Shown: piece by piece, positions 31,739-42,378 of the stretch
Position numbering within the stretch: the stretch's first letter is position 1
Layout: the number at the start of each line of letters is the position of its first letter
Source: Streptomyces hiroshimensis
GTDB taxonomy: Bacteria > Actinomycetota > Actinomycetes > Streptomycetales > Streptomycetaceae
Assembly (NCBI RefSeq): GCF_014650335.1
Contig: NZ_BMUT01000016.1
Span: 1 to 64,000, forward strand
Direction: 5' to 3'
DNA length: 64,000 nt
Position numbers and translations under genes: made by a program
The notes under the pieces: model-generated
What the model was told of the DNA's origin: nothing
The model's database searches: none
What the model saw: only the letters and a program-made list of their open reading frames with translations

Positions 31739-32658
31739 TTCAGCTCCGCCTCCGTCAGCTTCAGGTCCGCCACCGCCAGCAGCGGCGCGAGCTGCTGCAC
31801 CGTGCGGGCGCTGGCCAAGGGGGTCGCCACGGTGGGCTGGGCCGCGAGCCAGGCCAGGGCGACCGTGGCGAGCTCGGCGTCGTGGGCCGCCGCCACCTCG
31901 TCCAGGGCCGTCAGGACGCGGCGGCCGCGCTCCGTCTCCAGGTACTTTCCGGCACCCTGCGCGCGTGCGCTCTCCACCGTCGTGCCCGGACGGTACTTGC
32001 CGGTGAGGAAGCCCGAGGCCAGGGCGTAATAGGGGACGGCCGCGAGGTCGTGCTTCGCCGCTACGGCCGCCAGGTCGCCCTCATAGGTGTCGCGGGAGAC
32101 CAGGTTGTAGTGGGGCTGGATCGCCACGTACTTCGCCAGGCCCGACGTCTCCGAGAACTCCAGGGCCTCCGTCAAACGCTCCGGCGTGATGTTCGAGGCC
32201 GCGATCTCGCGGACCTTGCCCTCCTTCACCAGCGCGTCGAGGGCCGTGATGAACTCCTCCACCGGCACCGACTCGTCGTCGTAGTGCGTGTAGTAGAGGT
32301 CGATGTAATCGGTGCGCAGACGGCGCAGCGATTCCTCCACGCCCGCCTTGATCACCGGCGCACGCAGGCCCCGCGGCTGCGGCACGCCCGCGCCGACCTT
32401 CGTGGCGAGGACGATGTCGTCACGGTTGCCGCGCGCGGCGAACCAGTTGCCGATGACGGTCTCCGACTCGCCGCCCGCATTGCCCGGGACCCAGGCGGAG
32501 TAGACGTCGGCGGTGTCGATGAAATTACCGCCCGCCGCCGCGTACGCATCGAGGACGGCGAACGACTCCGCCTCGTCCGCCGTCCACCCGAAGACATTGC
32601 CGCCGAGCGCCAGCGGGTGGACGGAGAGATTGCCGATCTTCTTGTGAATGTCAGCCAT
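31714..32658 (-). CDS. Aldo/keto reductase
   Basis: The 314-residue NADPH-dependent (beta/alpha)8-barrel oxidoreductase has the catalytic tetrad visible: Asp and Tyr in FIDTADVYSAW (about residues 46-56), Lys in LATKVG and His in YYTHYDDE. NIT and PHYNLVSRDTYEGDLAA match the conserved mid-barrel blocks of the AKR12/13-like bacterial groups. The substrate is unknown; these enzymes reduce sugars, aldehydes or quinones. It lies 45 bp downstream of the M23 peptidase gene on the same strand and may be co-transcribed with it. Confidence 0.93.
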   Translation of the reverse strand: MADIHKKIGNLSVHPLALGGNVFGWTADEAESFAVLDAYAAAGGNFIDTADVYSAWVPGNAGGESETVIGNWFAARGNRDDIVLATKVGAGVPQPRGLRAPVIKAGVEESLRRLRTDYIDLYYTHYDDESVPVEEFITALDALVKEGKVREIAASNITPERLTEALEFSETSGLAKYVAIQPHYNLVSRDTYEGDLAAVAAKHDLAAVPYYALASGFLTGKYRPGTTVESARAQGAGKYLETERGRRVLTALDEVAAAHDAELATVALAWLAAQPTVATPLASARTVQQLAPLLAVADLKLTEAELKRLTEASA

Positions 32659-32703
32659 GTGCTTGTTCAGCGCCCTTGCGGGGCTTGATATTCCGCTACT
32701 CCG

Positions 32704-33975
32704 CTACGGCTGCAGGCCCTTGCCCCGCAGCCACCCCAGCGGGTCGATCGGCGCGCCCCCGCCCGGGCGGACCTCCAGGTGCAGGTGCGGGCCCGTGACG
32801 TTGCCCGTCGCGCCGACACGGCCTATGAGCTGGCCCGGCGCGACCTTCCCCGACGTGACGACCATCGACGACAGGTGGCAGAACCACAGCTCCGTGCCGT
32901 TGTCGAGCCTCAGGACGATGCGGTAGCCGTACGCCCCGGCCCAGCCGGCCTGCACGATCGTGCCGCCGCCCACCGCCTTCACCGGCGTGCCGGTCGGGGC
33001 GGCGAAATCCTCCCCCGTGTGGTTCGCGGACCACATGTTCCCCGCCTGGCCGAAACCGGCCGTCAGGGTGTACGAGGCGAGGGGGAGCCTGAACCCGCCC
33101 GTGCTGATGCCGGTGCCCGTGCCCGTACCGGTACCCATGCCGGTGCCGGTGCCCGTGCCGGTGCTGGATCCGGCTCCGGTGCCGGATCCGGAGTGACGGG
33201 CAGCCGGAGCGGATCGCTGCTTCTTCGGGGCCTGCTGCTTCGCCGTCTGCTGCTCCGGTGCCGTCGCCTGCGCCCGCTCCCCCTCCCGTTCCTTCTCCGC
33301 CGCCTCCGCGGACCGCGCCGCCGCCTCCGCCGCCTTCTTCTGCGTCTCCGCAGCCTGCTTCACCTGGGCCGCCTGGGCCTCGGCCTCTGCCACACCCTGC
33401 TGGTGGTCGGCCTGCTCCAGGATTCTCGCCCGGAGCACCTCACCCGCCGCCGCCGCGCTCTCGGCCATCTCAGTGGCATCGGCGGTGGCCCCTGCAGTGA
33501 CATCAGCGGCGGCCGAATCGACCGAGCCCGCCGCGCTCCCCGTGAAGAACGAGCCCACTCCCGGCAGCTGCGCCAGGTCGGGCATGGATATGGAGGCGGC
33601 CGGGCGCTCCTGGGCGTGCGCCATGCCGCCCGCGCCGACCGCCGCGATGACGCCCACGCCGAGCACGGCGCCGCTGCGGGCCATCGTGCCGCCGCGCTGC
33701 TTCACGACGCGGTGGCGACCGCGGCCCGTGCCGAAGAAGTTGTAGACGGACGACCGGTCGGCAGCGGGGACGTACGACGACCCGGGGCCGTACCCGGCGG
33801 CCTGCGACTCGTACCGCAGCTCCGGCTCGGGCTCTCGTTCCCGCTCAGGCTCGTACGGCGGTACGTACGCCGGGACCAGCGGCGGGTCGTAAGCAGCACT
33901 CTCGTACGCAGCAGGCTCGTAGGCGCCACGCTCGTACGCGCCAGGCTCGTACGCGGCAGGCTCATTGGATGCCAC
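32704..33975 (-). CDS. M23-family peptidoglycan endopeptidase
   Basis: The 423-residue protein ends in a LytM/M23 domain (about residues 310-420) with zinc ligands in NHTGEDFA (HxxxD) and PHLHLEVRPGG (HxH), which cleaves peptidoglycan cross-links. A hydrophobic export segment (about 99-120, SGAVLGVGVIAAVGAGGMAHA) follows an unusually long N-terminal cytoplasmic part with AYE(P/R)-type pentapeptide repeats. Residues 185-250 form a charged Ala/Glu/Lys coiled coil, and a Gly-Thr repeat linker (about 275-305) precedes the catalytic domain. Start GTG 33975 follows AAAGGAG. Expression should be controlled by the c-di-AMP riboswitch in its leader. Confidence 0.92.
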   Translation of the reverse strand: MASNEPAAYEPGAYERGAYEPAAYESAAYDPPLVPAYVPPYEPEREREPEPELRYESQAAGYGPGSSYVPAADRSSVYNFFGTGRGRHRVVKQRGGTMARSGAVLGVGVIAAVGAGGMAHAQERPAASISMPDLAQLPGVGSFFTGSAAGSVDSAAADVTAGATADATEMAESAAAAGEVLRARILEQADHQQGVAEAEAQAAQVKQAAETQKKAAEAAARSAEAAEKEREGERAQATAPEQQTAKQQAPKKQRSAPAARHSGSGTGAGSSTGTGTGTGMGTGTGTGTGISTGGFRLPLASYTLTAGFGQAGNMWSANHTGEDFAAPTGTPVKAVGGGTIVQAGWAGAYGYRIVLRLDNGTELWFCHLSSMVVTSGKVAPGQLIGRVGATGNVTGPHLHLEVRPGGGAPIDPLGWLRGKGLQP

Positions 33976-33998
33976 GAAGGCACTCCTTTCCTTCCTTC

Positions 33999-34165
33999 TC
34001 GCCTACCGGGTTAGCTGACGGGTTCGGAGCAGGAAGGTCTCCTACGGGCCGCACGCGGCCCGATTCACCCCAGGGTGGTGGTTCCCCGGTTCCCAGAACT
34101 TGCCGGTGTATCAGGTGGTGCTGTGCCCGCGGGATTCGGCGAAGGCGCACGGCGCAGCGCCTCTT
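33999..34165 (-). promoter_or_regulatory. Cyclic di-AMP riboswitch (ydaO-yuaA type)
   Basis: The minus-strand leader of the M23 gene contains the recognisable ydaO blocks in order: GAACCGGGGAACC, GGGGTGAATCGGGCC, GTAGGAGACCTTCCTGCTC, CGAACCCGTCAGCTAACC and CGGTAGGCGAGAAGGAAGG, ending about 20 bases before the ribosome-binding site. ydaO-type riboswitches bind c-di-AMP and in actinobacteria commonly control cell-wall hydrolases (rpf, M23 and NlpC/P60 genes), usually by shutting off expression when ligand is bound. The exact 5' boundary is approximate. Confidence 0.9.
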
Positions 34166-34193
34166 GCGGCGTTGCGACAACCGCGCTCCGTTA

Positions 34194-35498
34194 TCAAACG
34201 TTAATAGACATGCCGGGTGGATTCCAAGCCGAACGCCCGAATCGACCGATGCCCTCGCGCACATCTTCACAGGACGTGCGCCCACGGAACCTGTCGATGC
34301 TTTCCACGAAATGCTGTTCGATCCGCTCGCCGCGCCGAATCGCCAACAGCGCCATGTCGTCGTCGGCCTGACCCCCCGAATGGCGCGCGACGTCCGCGAC
34401 CAGGGCGTCCAGCAGCGCTTCCGGGTTCTTGAACCGACAGCCCGTCAGCCCCGCCCGGGGGTCGTAGAACGTGCCGCCGGCATCCCTCGCCTCGGTCACC
34501 CCGTCCGTCATCAGCAGCAGCATCGCCCCCGCGGGAAACTCCCGCTCCTCCGCCCGGTCCGGCCACACCCCCAGCTCGCCCAGGCCGAGCGGCAGCGCGG
34601 GGACGGCGGGGTCGGCCACGCCGATGCGGCCGTCCGCGTGCAGCAGGAGCGGTGAGGGGTGGCCGCGGTTCAGCAGCCGGAACACGGGTTCGCCCGGCGG
34701 CAGCTCCGCCAGTACGGCCGTGGTGAAGCCCTCGGCCTGATCCACGGCGTCGGCACGGAGGTTCGCCCGCCGCGCGCCCTCCCGCTGGAGCGCGTGCTCC
34801 AGCCGCCCCGCGAGCCCCTCCAGCGTGGGCTCCTGCTCGGCCGCCTCCCGGAACGCGCCGATCACCACGGCGACCGCCTCGACCGCGCCCAGACCCTTGC
34901 CGCGGACGTCACCGACGATGACCCGTACGCCGTGCGGGGTGTCCTGGACCGCGTAGAGATCGCCCCCGATCCGGGCGTCGGCCTGGGCGGCCACATAGCG
35001 CGCGGCCACGCGGAGGCCGCCGATCCGGGACGGGGGCGCGGGCAGGACGGCGCGCTGGGCCGCTTCCGCGATGCCGCGGGCGGAGGCGAGCTGCTGATGG
35101 CTGCGACGAGCGATGCGGTTGATGCCGAGCGCGACCAGGGAGACCGCACCGATGGCGGCGATCTCGGCCAGCGCCTCACCGGTGTCGGCTGGCCGGTGGT
35201 AGAAGACGAGGCCGACAGCGACCGCCACTGCGGCCAGGGCGGCCGTGGCGGTGACGCGGAGGGTGTGCAGCGGTGCCGCCACGAGGGGCGCGGCGGAGAG
35301 AAAAGGGGCGCACGTGTAGTTCGCGGGAGCCCCGAGGGCGAAGAGCACGCCGCCGACGATCAGAGCGGCCGGGAGCCTGCGGGCGGCTCGGCGGGCCGTA
35401 CGGCGAAAGGTGCGGCGACCGCCGACGCGACGGTCGACGCGACGGTCACTGAGGCCGCCGACCGCACGGCGGGCAGAACGGCTCTCTCGCTTGCCCAC
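34194..35498 (-). CDS. Membrane-bound PP2C/SpoIIE-type phosphatase
   Basis: The 434-residue protein has a basic Arg-rich N-terminus (1-42), then about three hydrophobic segments between 43 and 135, and a PP2C/SpoIIE catalytic domain (about 155-390). The domain has GGDLYAV, GDVRGKGLGAVEA, NRGHPSPLLL, MTDGVTEARD and QADDDMALLAI carrying the metal-binding aspartates. Such enzymes dephosphorylate anti-anti-sigma proteins. A 40-residue tail follows the domain. The gene ends just upstream of the c-di-AMP riboswitch, whose promoter must overlap its 3' end or the 30-bp gap. Confidence 0.92.
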   Translation of the reverse strand: MGKRESRSARRAVGGLSDRRVDRRVGGRRTFRRTARRAARRLPAALIVGGVLFALGAPANYTCAPFLSAAPLVAAPLHTLRVTATAALAAVAVAVGLVFYHRPADTGEALAEIAAIGAVSLVALGINRIARRSHQQLASARGIAEAAQRAVLPAPPSRIGGLRVAARYVAAQADARIGGDLYAVQDTPHGVRVIVGDVRGKGLGAVEAVAVVIGAFREAAEQEPTLEGLAGRLEHALQREGARRANLRADAVDQAEGFTTAVLAELPPGEPVFRLLNRGHPSPLLLHADGRIGVADPAVPALPLGLGELGVWPDRAEEREFPAGAMLLLMTDGVTEARDAGGTFYDPRAGLTGCRFKNPEALLDALVADVARHSGGQADDDMALLAIRRGERIEQHFVESIDRFRGRTSCEDVREGIGRFGRSAWNPPGMSINV

Positions 35499-35612
35499 CG
35501 CGCTCTCTCTCCTGATCGGCAGTCCCGCACGTCACGACCTCCCACCCTTCCGGGCGGGAGGTCGGCAGGCGAACGGAACTGGGCCAACCGGGGAGGGAGG
35601 CCCTAGGAGAGG

Positions 35613-35660
35613 GACCTGCAGAACGGGCTGCAGAACGGGCTGCAGAAAGGGCTACGAGGA
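35613..35660. repeat. 12-bp tandem repeat at the end of the DEAD-box helicase gene
   Basis: GGGCTGCAGAAC (35625-35636) and GGGCTGCAGAAA (35637-35648) are followed by GGGCTACGAGGA (35649-35660), which holds the minus-strand stop codon (35652-35654). A fourth diverged unit lies at about 35613-35624. Confidence 0.85.
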
Positions 35661-37406
35661 GCGACGCTCCCGTGCGCCCCCGGTGCCCCGGCCGGCGCCA
35701 CCCCGGCCGGCGCCACCCCGGCCGGACCCGCGGCCGGAAGCCGCACCGGAAGCGCCACCGGACGCCCGGCCGGCACCCCGGCCCGAGCCACCCGCGCCCC
35801 GGCCCGAACCACCGGCACCACCCGCACCGTAAGACCCGGAGGACGACGAAGCCGAGGAAGACGAGGAGGACGAGGAAGACGACGCCCCGGAAGACGTCCC
35901 CGGACGCACCCGCCCGCGACCGCCACGCGAACCACGCGTGCCCCGCGAGCCACGCGAACCCGCAGCAGCCGCAGCCCCACCGGCGGACCCGGCACTCGCG
36001 CCGCCCCCGCCCGACCGCTTGCGCGGCGTCGACTGGGCCGGGACCGGCGGAGCGATGACCACCGGCACGCCGCTGGGCTCCTGGGCGCCCGTGATGCGGA
36101 CGAGCTCCTCGTCCTTCGGGCCGACCGTCACCACATTCGGGCTGATCTTGGCCGTGACCATCATCCGGCTCATCTCGCGCCGCTGCTCGGGCAGCACCAG
36201 CGTGACGACCGTGCCGGACTCGCCCGCGCGGGCCGTACGGCCGCCGCGGTGCAGGTAGTCCTTGTGGTCCATGGGCGGGTCGACGTTCACGACGAGGTCG
36301 AGGCCGTCGATGTGGATGCCGCGCGCGGCCACGTTCGTGGCGATCAGCGCGGTGACCTCCTGCGTACGGAAGAGGTCCAGGGTGCGGTTGCGCTGCGGCT
36401 GGCTCTTGCCGCCGTGCAGCGCGGCGGCGCGCACACCCTCGGACAGCAGCTTCTTCACCAGGCGGTCGGCGCCGCGCTTGGTGTCCACGAACATGATCAC
36501 GCGGCCGTCGCGGGCGGCGATCCGGGTGACCGTGTCCTTCTTGTCCAGCTCGCTGACGTGCAGCAGGTGGTGGTCCATCGTGACGACCGCGCCCACCGAC
36601 GCGTCGACGGAGTGCGTCACCGGGTCGGAGAGGAAGCGGCGGACGAGCCGGTCGACGTTGCGGTCGAGGGTCGCGGAGAACAGCATCCGCTGCCCCTCGG
36701 GGTCGACCTGGTCCAGCAGCTTGGTGACCTGCGGCAGGAAGCCCATGTCGGCCATCTGGTCGGCCTCGTCCAGGACCGTGATCCGCACGTCGCCGAGCTT
36801 GCAGTCACCGCGCTGGATGAGGTCCGCGAGACGGCCCGGGGTGGCGACGAGCACCTCGGCGCCGCGCGCGAGCGTCTGCGCCTGCCGGCCGATGGACATG
36901 CCGCCGACGACCGTGGCCGTCCGCAGGTTCACGGCGGTGGCGTACGGGGCGAGCGAGTCGGTGACCTGCTGCGCGAGCTCGCGGGTGGGGACCAGCACGA
37001 GGGCGAGCGGGCGGCCGGGCTCGGCGCGGCGGCCGGCCGTACGGGCCAGCATGGCCAGGCCGAACGCGAGGGTCTTGCCGGAGCCGGTGCGGCCGCGGCC
37101 GAGGACGTCACGGCCGGTGAGCGAGTTGGGCAGCGTCGCGGCCTGGATCGGGAACGGCTCGGTGACGCCCTCGCGGGTCAGCGTGGAGAGCAGGCCGGCG
37201 GGCATGTCCAGCTCGGCGAAGGTCTCCACCGGCGGCAGCGCCGGGGTCGTGCTGACCGGGGTCTCGAAGTCACCCTGGGGGGCGGCGGGGCGGCGGCGCG
37301 ACGGCTGGGCGCCGGCACGGCCGCCCTGCTGGGAGCCGCGGTTCTGCTGAGCACCGCGGCTCTGCTGGGGGCCGCGGGAACGAGTGGGGCGGGCGGAGCG
37401 AGTCAT
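35652..37406 (-). CDS. DEAD-box RNA helicase
   Basis: The 584-residue ATP-dependent RNA helicase has the full motif series: Q-motif PFPIQAATLPNSL, I GRTGSGKT, Ia PTRELAQQV, DEAD box VLDEADQMADMGF, III SATLD, V TNVAARGIHIDGLDLVVNVD and VI HRGGRTARAG. The core covers about residues 60-430. The C-terminal ~130 residues are low complexity (Ser, Gly, Arg; RGSRGTRGSRGG repeats), typical of RNA-binding tails. Start ATG 37406 has GAAGG about ten bases upstream; the frame is open to 37658 without support. It lies downstream of the cold-shock gene, from which a strong terminator separates it. Confidence 0.93.
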   Translation of the reverse strand: MTRSARPTRSRGPQQSRGAQQNRGSQQGGRAGAQPSRRRPAAPQGDFETPVSTTPALPPVETFAELDMPAGLLSTLTREGVTEPFPIQAATLPNSLTGRDVLGRGRTGSGKTLAFGLAMLARTAGRRAEPGRPLALVLVPTRELAQQVTDSLAPYATAVNLRTATVVGGMSIGRQAQTLARGAEVLVATPGRLADLIQRGDCKLGDVRITVLDEADQMADMGFLPQVTKLLDQVDPEGQRMLFSATLDRNVDRLVRRFLSDPVTHSVDASVGAVVTMDHHLLHVSELDKKDTVTRIAARDGRVIMFVDTKRGADRLVKKLLSEGVRAAALHGGKSQPQRNRTLDLFRTQEVTALIATNVAARGIHIDGLDLVVNVDPPMDHKDYLHRGGRTARAGESGTVVTLVLPEQRREMSRMMVTAKISPNVVTVGPKDEELVRITGAQEPSGVPVVIAPPVPAQSTPRKRSGGGGASAGSAGGAAAAAGSRGSRGTRGSRGGRGRVRPGTSSGASSSSSSSSSSASSSSGSYGAGGAGGSGRGAGGSGRGAGRASGGASGAASGRGSGRGGAGRGGAGRGTGGARERRSS

Positions 37407-37608
37407 ACGGGTGGGACCTTCCCTCAATGGGGGTGGCACGCCCGAAAAGGAGACTTCGCATCGCGAGACCGTCCGGACCGTCCGGAATTCCGGAACGAGA
37501 ACGGTCGGACGGCGGAAAAGCCTGGGCGCGCTGGTGCGGGACGACAGCCGGCACGCGGGCGCCGGCAGGCGCAGGGGCAGCAATCGCTGGGCATCGATCG
37601 CAGGGGCA

Positions 37609-37646
37609 GCAATGGGGCCCGCACCCCGAGGTGCGGGCCCCATTGC
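37609..37646 (-). terminator. Terminator of the cold-shock protein gene
   Basis: A perfect 17-bp stem (37609-37625 with 37630-37646, arm AATGGGGCCCGCACC) has a CCGA loop. It lies 58 bp past the stop codon of the minus-strand cold-shock gene. Upstream of the following helicase, a direct repeat GCAGGGGCAGCAAT occurs at 37571 and 37600. Confidence 0.9.
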
Positions 37647-37703
37647 CTGGTGCTTCATGCAGAGCCCGGTGCCGCCGTCAGGCGGACCGGGCGGGCATCA
37701 TCG

Positions 37704-37907
37704 TCAGGCAGCGACGATGTTCTCGGCCTGCAGGCCCTTCTGGCCCTGCGTGACGTCGAAGGAAACCTTCTGGCCCTCGAACAGCTCACGGAAGCCGTTG
37801 GAGGCGATGTTCGAGTAGTGGGCGAAGACGTCGGGGCCGCCGCCGTCCTGCTCGATGAAGCCGAAGCCCTTTTCCGAGTTGAACCACTTCACGGTGCCAG
37901 TAGCCAT
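37704..37907 (-). CDS. CspA-family cold-shock protein
   Basis: The 67-residue single-domain OB-fold protein has both RNA-binding motifs: RNP1 KGFGFIEQDG and RNP2 DVFAHYSNI. It acts as an RNA chaperone that melts mRNA structure. The start ATG 37907 is preceded by AAGGAG, a strong ribosome-binding site. The gene has a leader of more than 100 bases containing a terminator-like hairpin, suggesting regulation at the RNA level. Confidence 0.97.
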   Translation of the reverse strand: MATGTVKWFNSEKGFGFIEQDGGGPDVFAHYSNIASNGFRELFEGQKVSFDVTQGQKGLQAENIVAA

Positions 37908-37978
37908 GTCTATCTCCTTAGTGGATGCACCCTCGACGGATGCCGATGGTGCAACGGGCCCCACACCGGAATAGACCG

Positions 37979-38023
37979 GCAAAAACAAAAATGCGCCTTC
38001 GGTTCACATAACCGTCAGGCGCA
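37979..38023 (-). terminator. Terminator or attenuator hairpin in the cold-shock gene leader
   Basis: On the minus strand, TGCGCC (38023-38018) and CGGTT (38014-38010) pair with AACCG (38004-38000) and GGCGCA (37997-37992), followed directly by TTTTTGTTTTT (37991-37981). This is a textbook intrinsic terminator, rare in this GC-rich genome. It lies between the upstream DUF6227-like gene and the cold-shock gene, so it either ends the former or attenuates the latter. Confidence 0.75.
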
Positions 38024-38062
38024 CACGAGTTCATGGGTACCACAACTGAAACGTCAGTTAAG

Positions 38063-38088
38063 CGTAGCACACGTCCGTAGCACACGTC
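38063..38088 (-). repeat. 13-bp direct tandem repeat upstream of the cold-shock gene
   Basis: CGTAGCACACGTC is perfectly duplicated at 38063-38075 and 38076-38088. On the minus strand each copy contains GTGCTACG; the proximal copy gives GTGCTACGCT, a plausible -10 (TACGCT, 38062-38067) for the cold-shock transcript. If that is the promoter, the leader is about 150 bases and includes the attenuator-like hairpin. Confidence 0.6.
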
Positions 38089-38148
38089 GGCGGCCCCCGT
38101 TTCACCCGCCCGCCGACGGTGCGCAGCCCCGCGGCAGCCCGGTGCCGC

Positions 38149-38203
38149 TACAGCTCCACTACAGCCACCCCTACAGCCCCCTCAGCTCCCCTACAGCTCC
38201 ACG
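38149..38203. repeat. CTACAGCTCC repeats at the stop codon of the DUF6227-like gene
   Basis: CTACAG followed by C(T/C)CC occurs at 38149, 38159, 38171 and 38191 with periods of 10-20 bp. The last copy contains the minus-strand stop codon (38191-38193), and the others lie downstream of the gene. Confidence 0.7.
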
Positions 38204-39090
38204 CCCTGGGCGCGGGCGTGGCGGTCCGCCGCCACCTCGGCCTCCGCCTCGTCCAGATAGACCTCGCAGACCAGGCGGCCGTCGGCGTTCATGTTGTGCT
38301 CCAGCTCCCACAGGCTGAGCTCGCCGCCGCCCTCCAGCAGGAAGGCGTGCTCGTAGAAGCGGCACCAGGTGGCGTCGCGCCCGGGGCCCCGGCGCCTCGG
38401 CTTGGTGATCAGCGCGATGTGGTGACCGAGCGCCCCCTGGAGCAGCTCGCGCACCACCTCACCGGGCCCGTCCGCGTTCTCCGCGCGCCGCAGCAGCCGC
38501 CGGGCGTGATCGGGCGAGGCGTCGGAGACGTACTCCCGGCGGGGCTGCACCGGCCCCATGGCCAGCAGCAGCTCCTCCGCCAGCCAGGCGGGCAGCTCCT
38601 CGGTCTCGCTGCCGGGGCCGATGCCGCCCCCGATCCGGTCGTGCACGCGCCGCTCGGCCCGGTCGAGGGCGTCCTCGTCCGCGTAGAGCTCGTAGAGGAA
38701 GACGTCCTCCGGACCCGTGTTGTGCTCCAGCTCGAACAGCAGCAGGCTGCTGCCGTCCGCCAGCAGGAACACATGCCGGTACGAATTGCAGCGCAGGGGA
38801 CGCCGGTCGTCATTGCGCTGGCGGTACGAGCGGAGCTCGGCCTGATGCATCAGCGCCGTCCGCAGCCGGACGAGCATCCGCTCGTCGATCTCGAAGCCGT
38901 TCTGCGCCCGCCCCAGCAGCGCGCCCACATGCTCGGCGGGCGTGGTCTCGACTCCCGCCGCTCCCGCCGGGCCGCCCGGTCCCTGGCCGTGCTCCGTGCG
39001 CCCCCTGTGCGCCCTGTACGCCGGGCTCTGGTTCCCCCACTCTCCTCGCTCGCTTCCGCTGCCGTTCTCACCCGCTCGCGAGTTCTCCAT
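38191..39090 (-). CDS. DUF6227-like protein with internal duplication
   Basis: The 299-residue soluble protein contains two similar halves. SYRHVFLLADGSSLLLFELEHNTGPEDVFLYELYADEDA (about residues 103-141) resembles FYEHAFLLEGGGELSLWELEHNMNADGRLVCEVYLDEAEA (about 245-284). DHARRLLRRAENADGPGEVV lies between them. From memory this matches the DUF6227 family of Streptomyces; no function is known. Start ATG 39090 has GGGAGG eight bases upstream. The frame continues open to 39654, but the extra segment lacks family character. Confidence 0.75.
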   Translation of the reverse strand: MENSRAGENGSGSERGEWGNQSPAYRAHRGRTEHGQGPGGPAGAAGVETTPAEHVGALLGRAQNGFEIDERMLVRLRTALMHQAELRSYRQRNDDRRPLRCNSYRHVFLLADGSSLLLFELEHNTGPEDVFLYELYADEDALDRAERRVHDRIGGGIGPGSETEELPAWLAEELLLAMGPVQPRREYVSDASPDHARRLLRRAENADGPGEVVRELLQGALGHHIALITKPRRRGPGRDATWCRFYEHAFLLEGGGELSLWELEHNMNADGRLVCEVYLDEAEAEVAADRHARAQGVEL

Positions 39091-39373
39091 GCCTCCGACC
39101 TCCCGGACCTCGCCGCGCCCACCCCGCGCACTTACCGTAGCGGCGCGAACACGGGACGGGGGCGGGGTTTCGGGGAACTGGGTGCGCAGAGGTCCGGGCA
39201 CGCGGGGGGCGTCCAGCGGTGGCTCGGGGGGTGGGGCGTGCGCGTGCCGTGCGCCCCCTGGCCCGGCGGGCTGTGGAGTGCCTGCCGGGAGGCCCGTACG
39301 ACGTCCCCCGCACCGCCCGTCGCCCGCACGGTCGTTGAGGCAGCCGTGCATGTCCCGCCGGTTCGCGAGGAAT

Positions 39374-39556
39374 TCAAGGATGTTCTGCTGCATGAAGCCC
39401 GAGCGGCGACTCACGGACAGGGCCCGCGTAGACGTTCTCGCTGACGGCAGTGCTCCAGGAAGCCCTCGGGCGCGTACGCCTTCAGGCCGGGCGCGATGAC
39501 GTCCTTGGCATCGTCGCAGAACAGGCCGCGGGGGCCGCCGAAGTGGTCGACGCGCC
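39374..39556 (-). pseudogene. Frameshifted coding remnant, unknown protein
   Basis: Between the DUF6227-like gene and tRNA-Lys the minus strand shows strongly coding-like codons, VDHFGGPRGLFCDDAKDVIAPGLKAYAPEGFLEH, ending near 39436. The following sequence is coding-like only in another frame, AVSENVYAGPVRESPLGLHAAEHP, up to a TGA at 39374. No start codon with a ribosome-binding site is seen. A one-base indel near 39435 in a decayed or truncated gene explains this best. The rest of 39091-39658 shows nothing recognisable. Confidence 0.35.
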
Positions 39557-39658
39557 CCGGGCCGGGAGCGGGCCGGGAATGCGGAAGCGCCCCGCCCGGA
39601 AGAACCGGACGAGGCGCTCGTGCGCAGGTCAGAGGGGGTTTCCCTCGCCCGCATCGCG

Positions 39659-39731
39659 TAGGCCGTGTGGGACTCGAACCCACAACCAATGGATTAAAAG
39701 TCCACTGCTCTGCCAATTGAGCTAACGGCCC
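39659..39731 (-). tRNA. tRNA-Lys (anticodon UUU)
   Basis: The 73-base cloverleaf has acceptor arms GGGCCGT and ACGGCCT, D-arm GCTCAATTGGCAGAGC, anticodon loop ACTTTTAA with TTT, and a canonical T-loop GGTTCGAGTCC. CCA is not encoded. It lies upstream of the minus-strand DUF6227-like gene. Confidence 0.97.
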
Positions 39732-39811
39732 GCACCCCGCAGCATAGCCCGGACGACCGCGTTATCCCGAGTCGTTATGGCCGATGCGTCGGACGGGAGT
39801 GCAGACGCAGC

Positions 39812-39847
39812 GGGGCCCGTACGCCACCGAAGTGCCGTACGGGCCCC
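39812..39847 (-). terminator. Terminator of the repeat-rich DEAD-box helicase gene
   Basis: GGGGCCCGTACG (39812-39823) pairs perfectly with CGTACGGGCCCC (39836-39847), 17 bp after the helicase stop codon on the minus strand. Confidence 0.85.
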
Positions 39848-39863
39848 AAATCACCTGCGGTTA

Positions 39864-42164
<2,301 letters not shown>

Positions 42165-42378
42165 GCGAAATGCGAAACCTTCCGGAGTTTCGGCACGCGC
42201 CCAAGCTCCGTGTCGGCTTCACAAATGACCGCCTCGATGCGGTCAGCCACGGCAAGGTAAGGAACGCGCCACACGGCGCGCTTCTGTTAGGCGCCGGGCA
42301 AATGGGATCAAACGATCTACCACCATACGCACTCACCACCTCCGGGCGCAACCCGCTGCCCCCGTCCGGCGGCATGGC

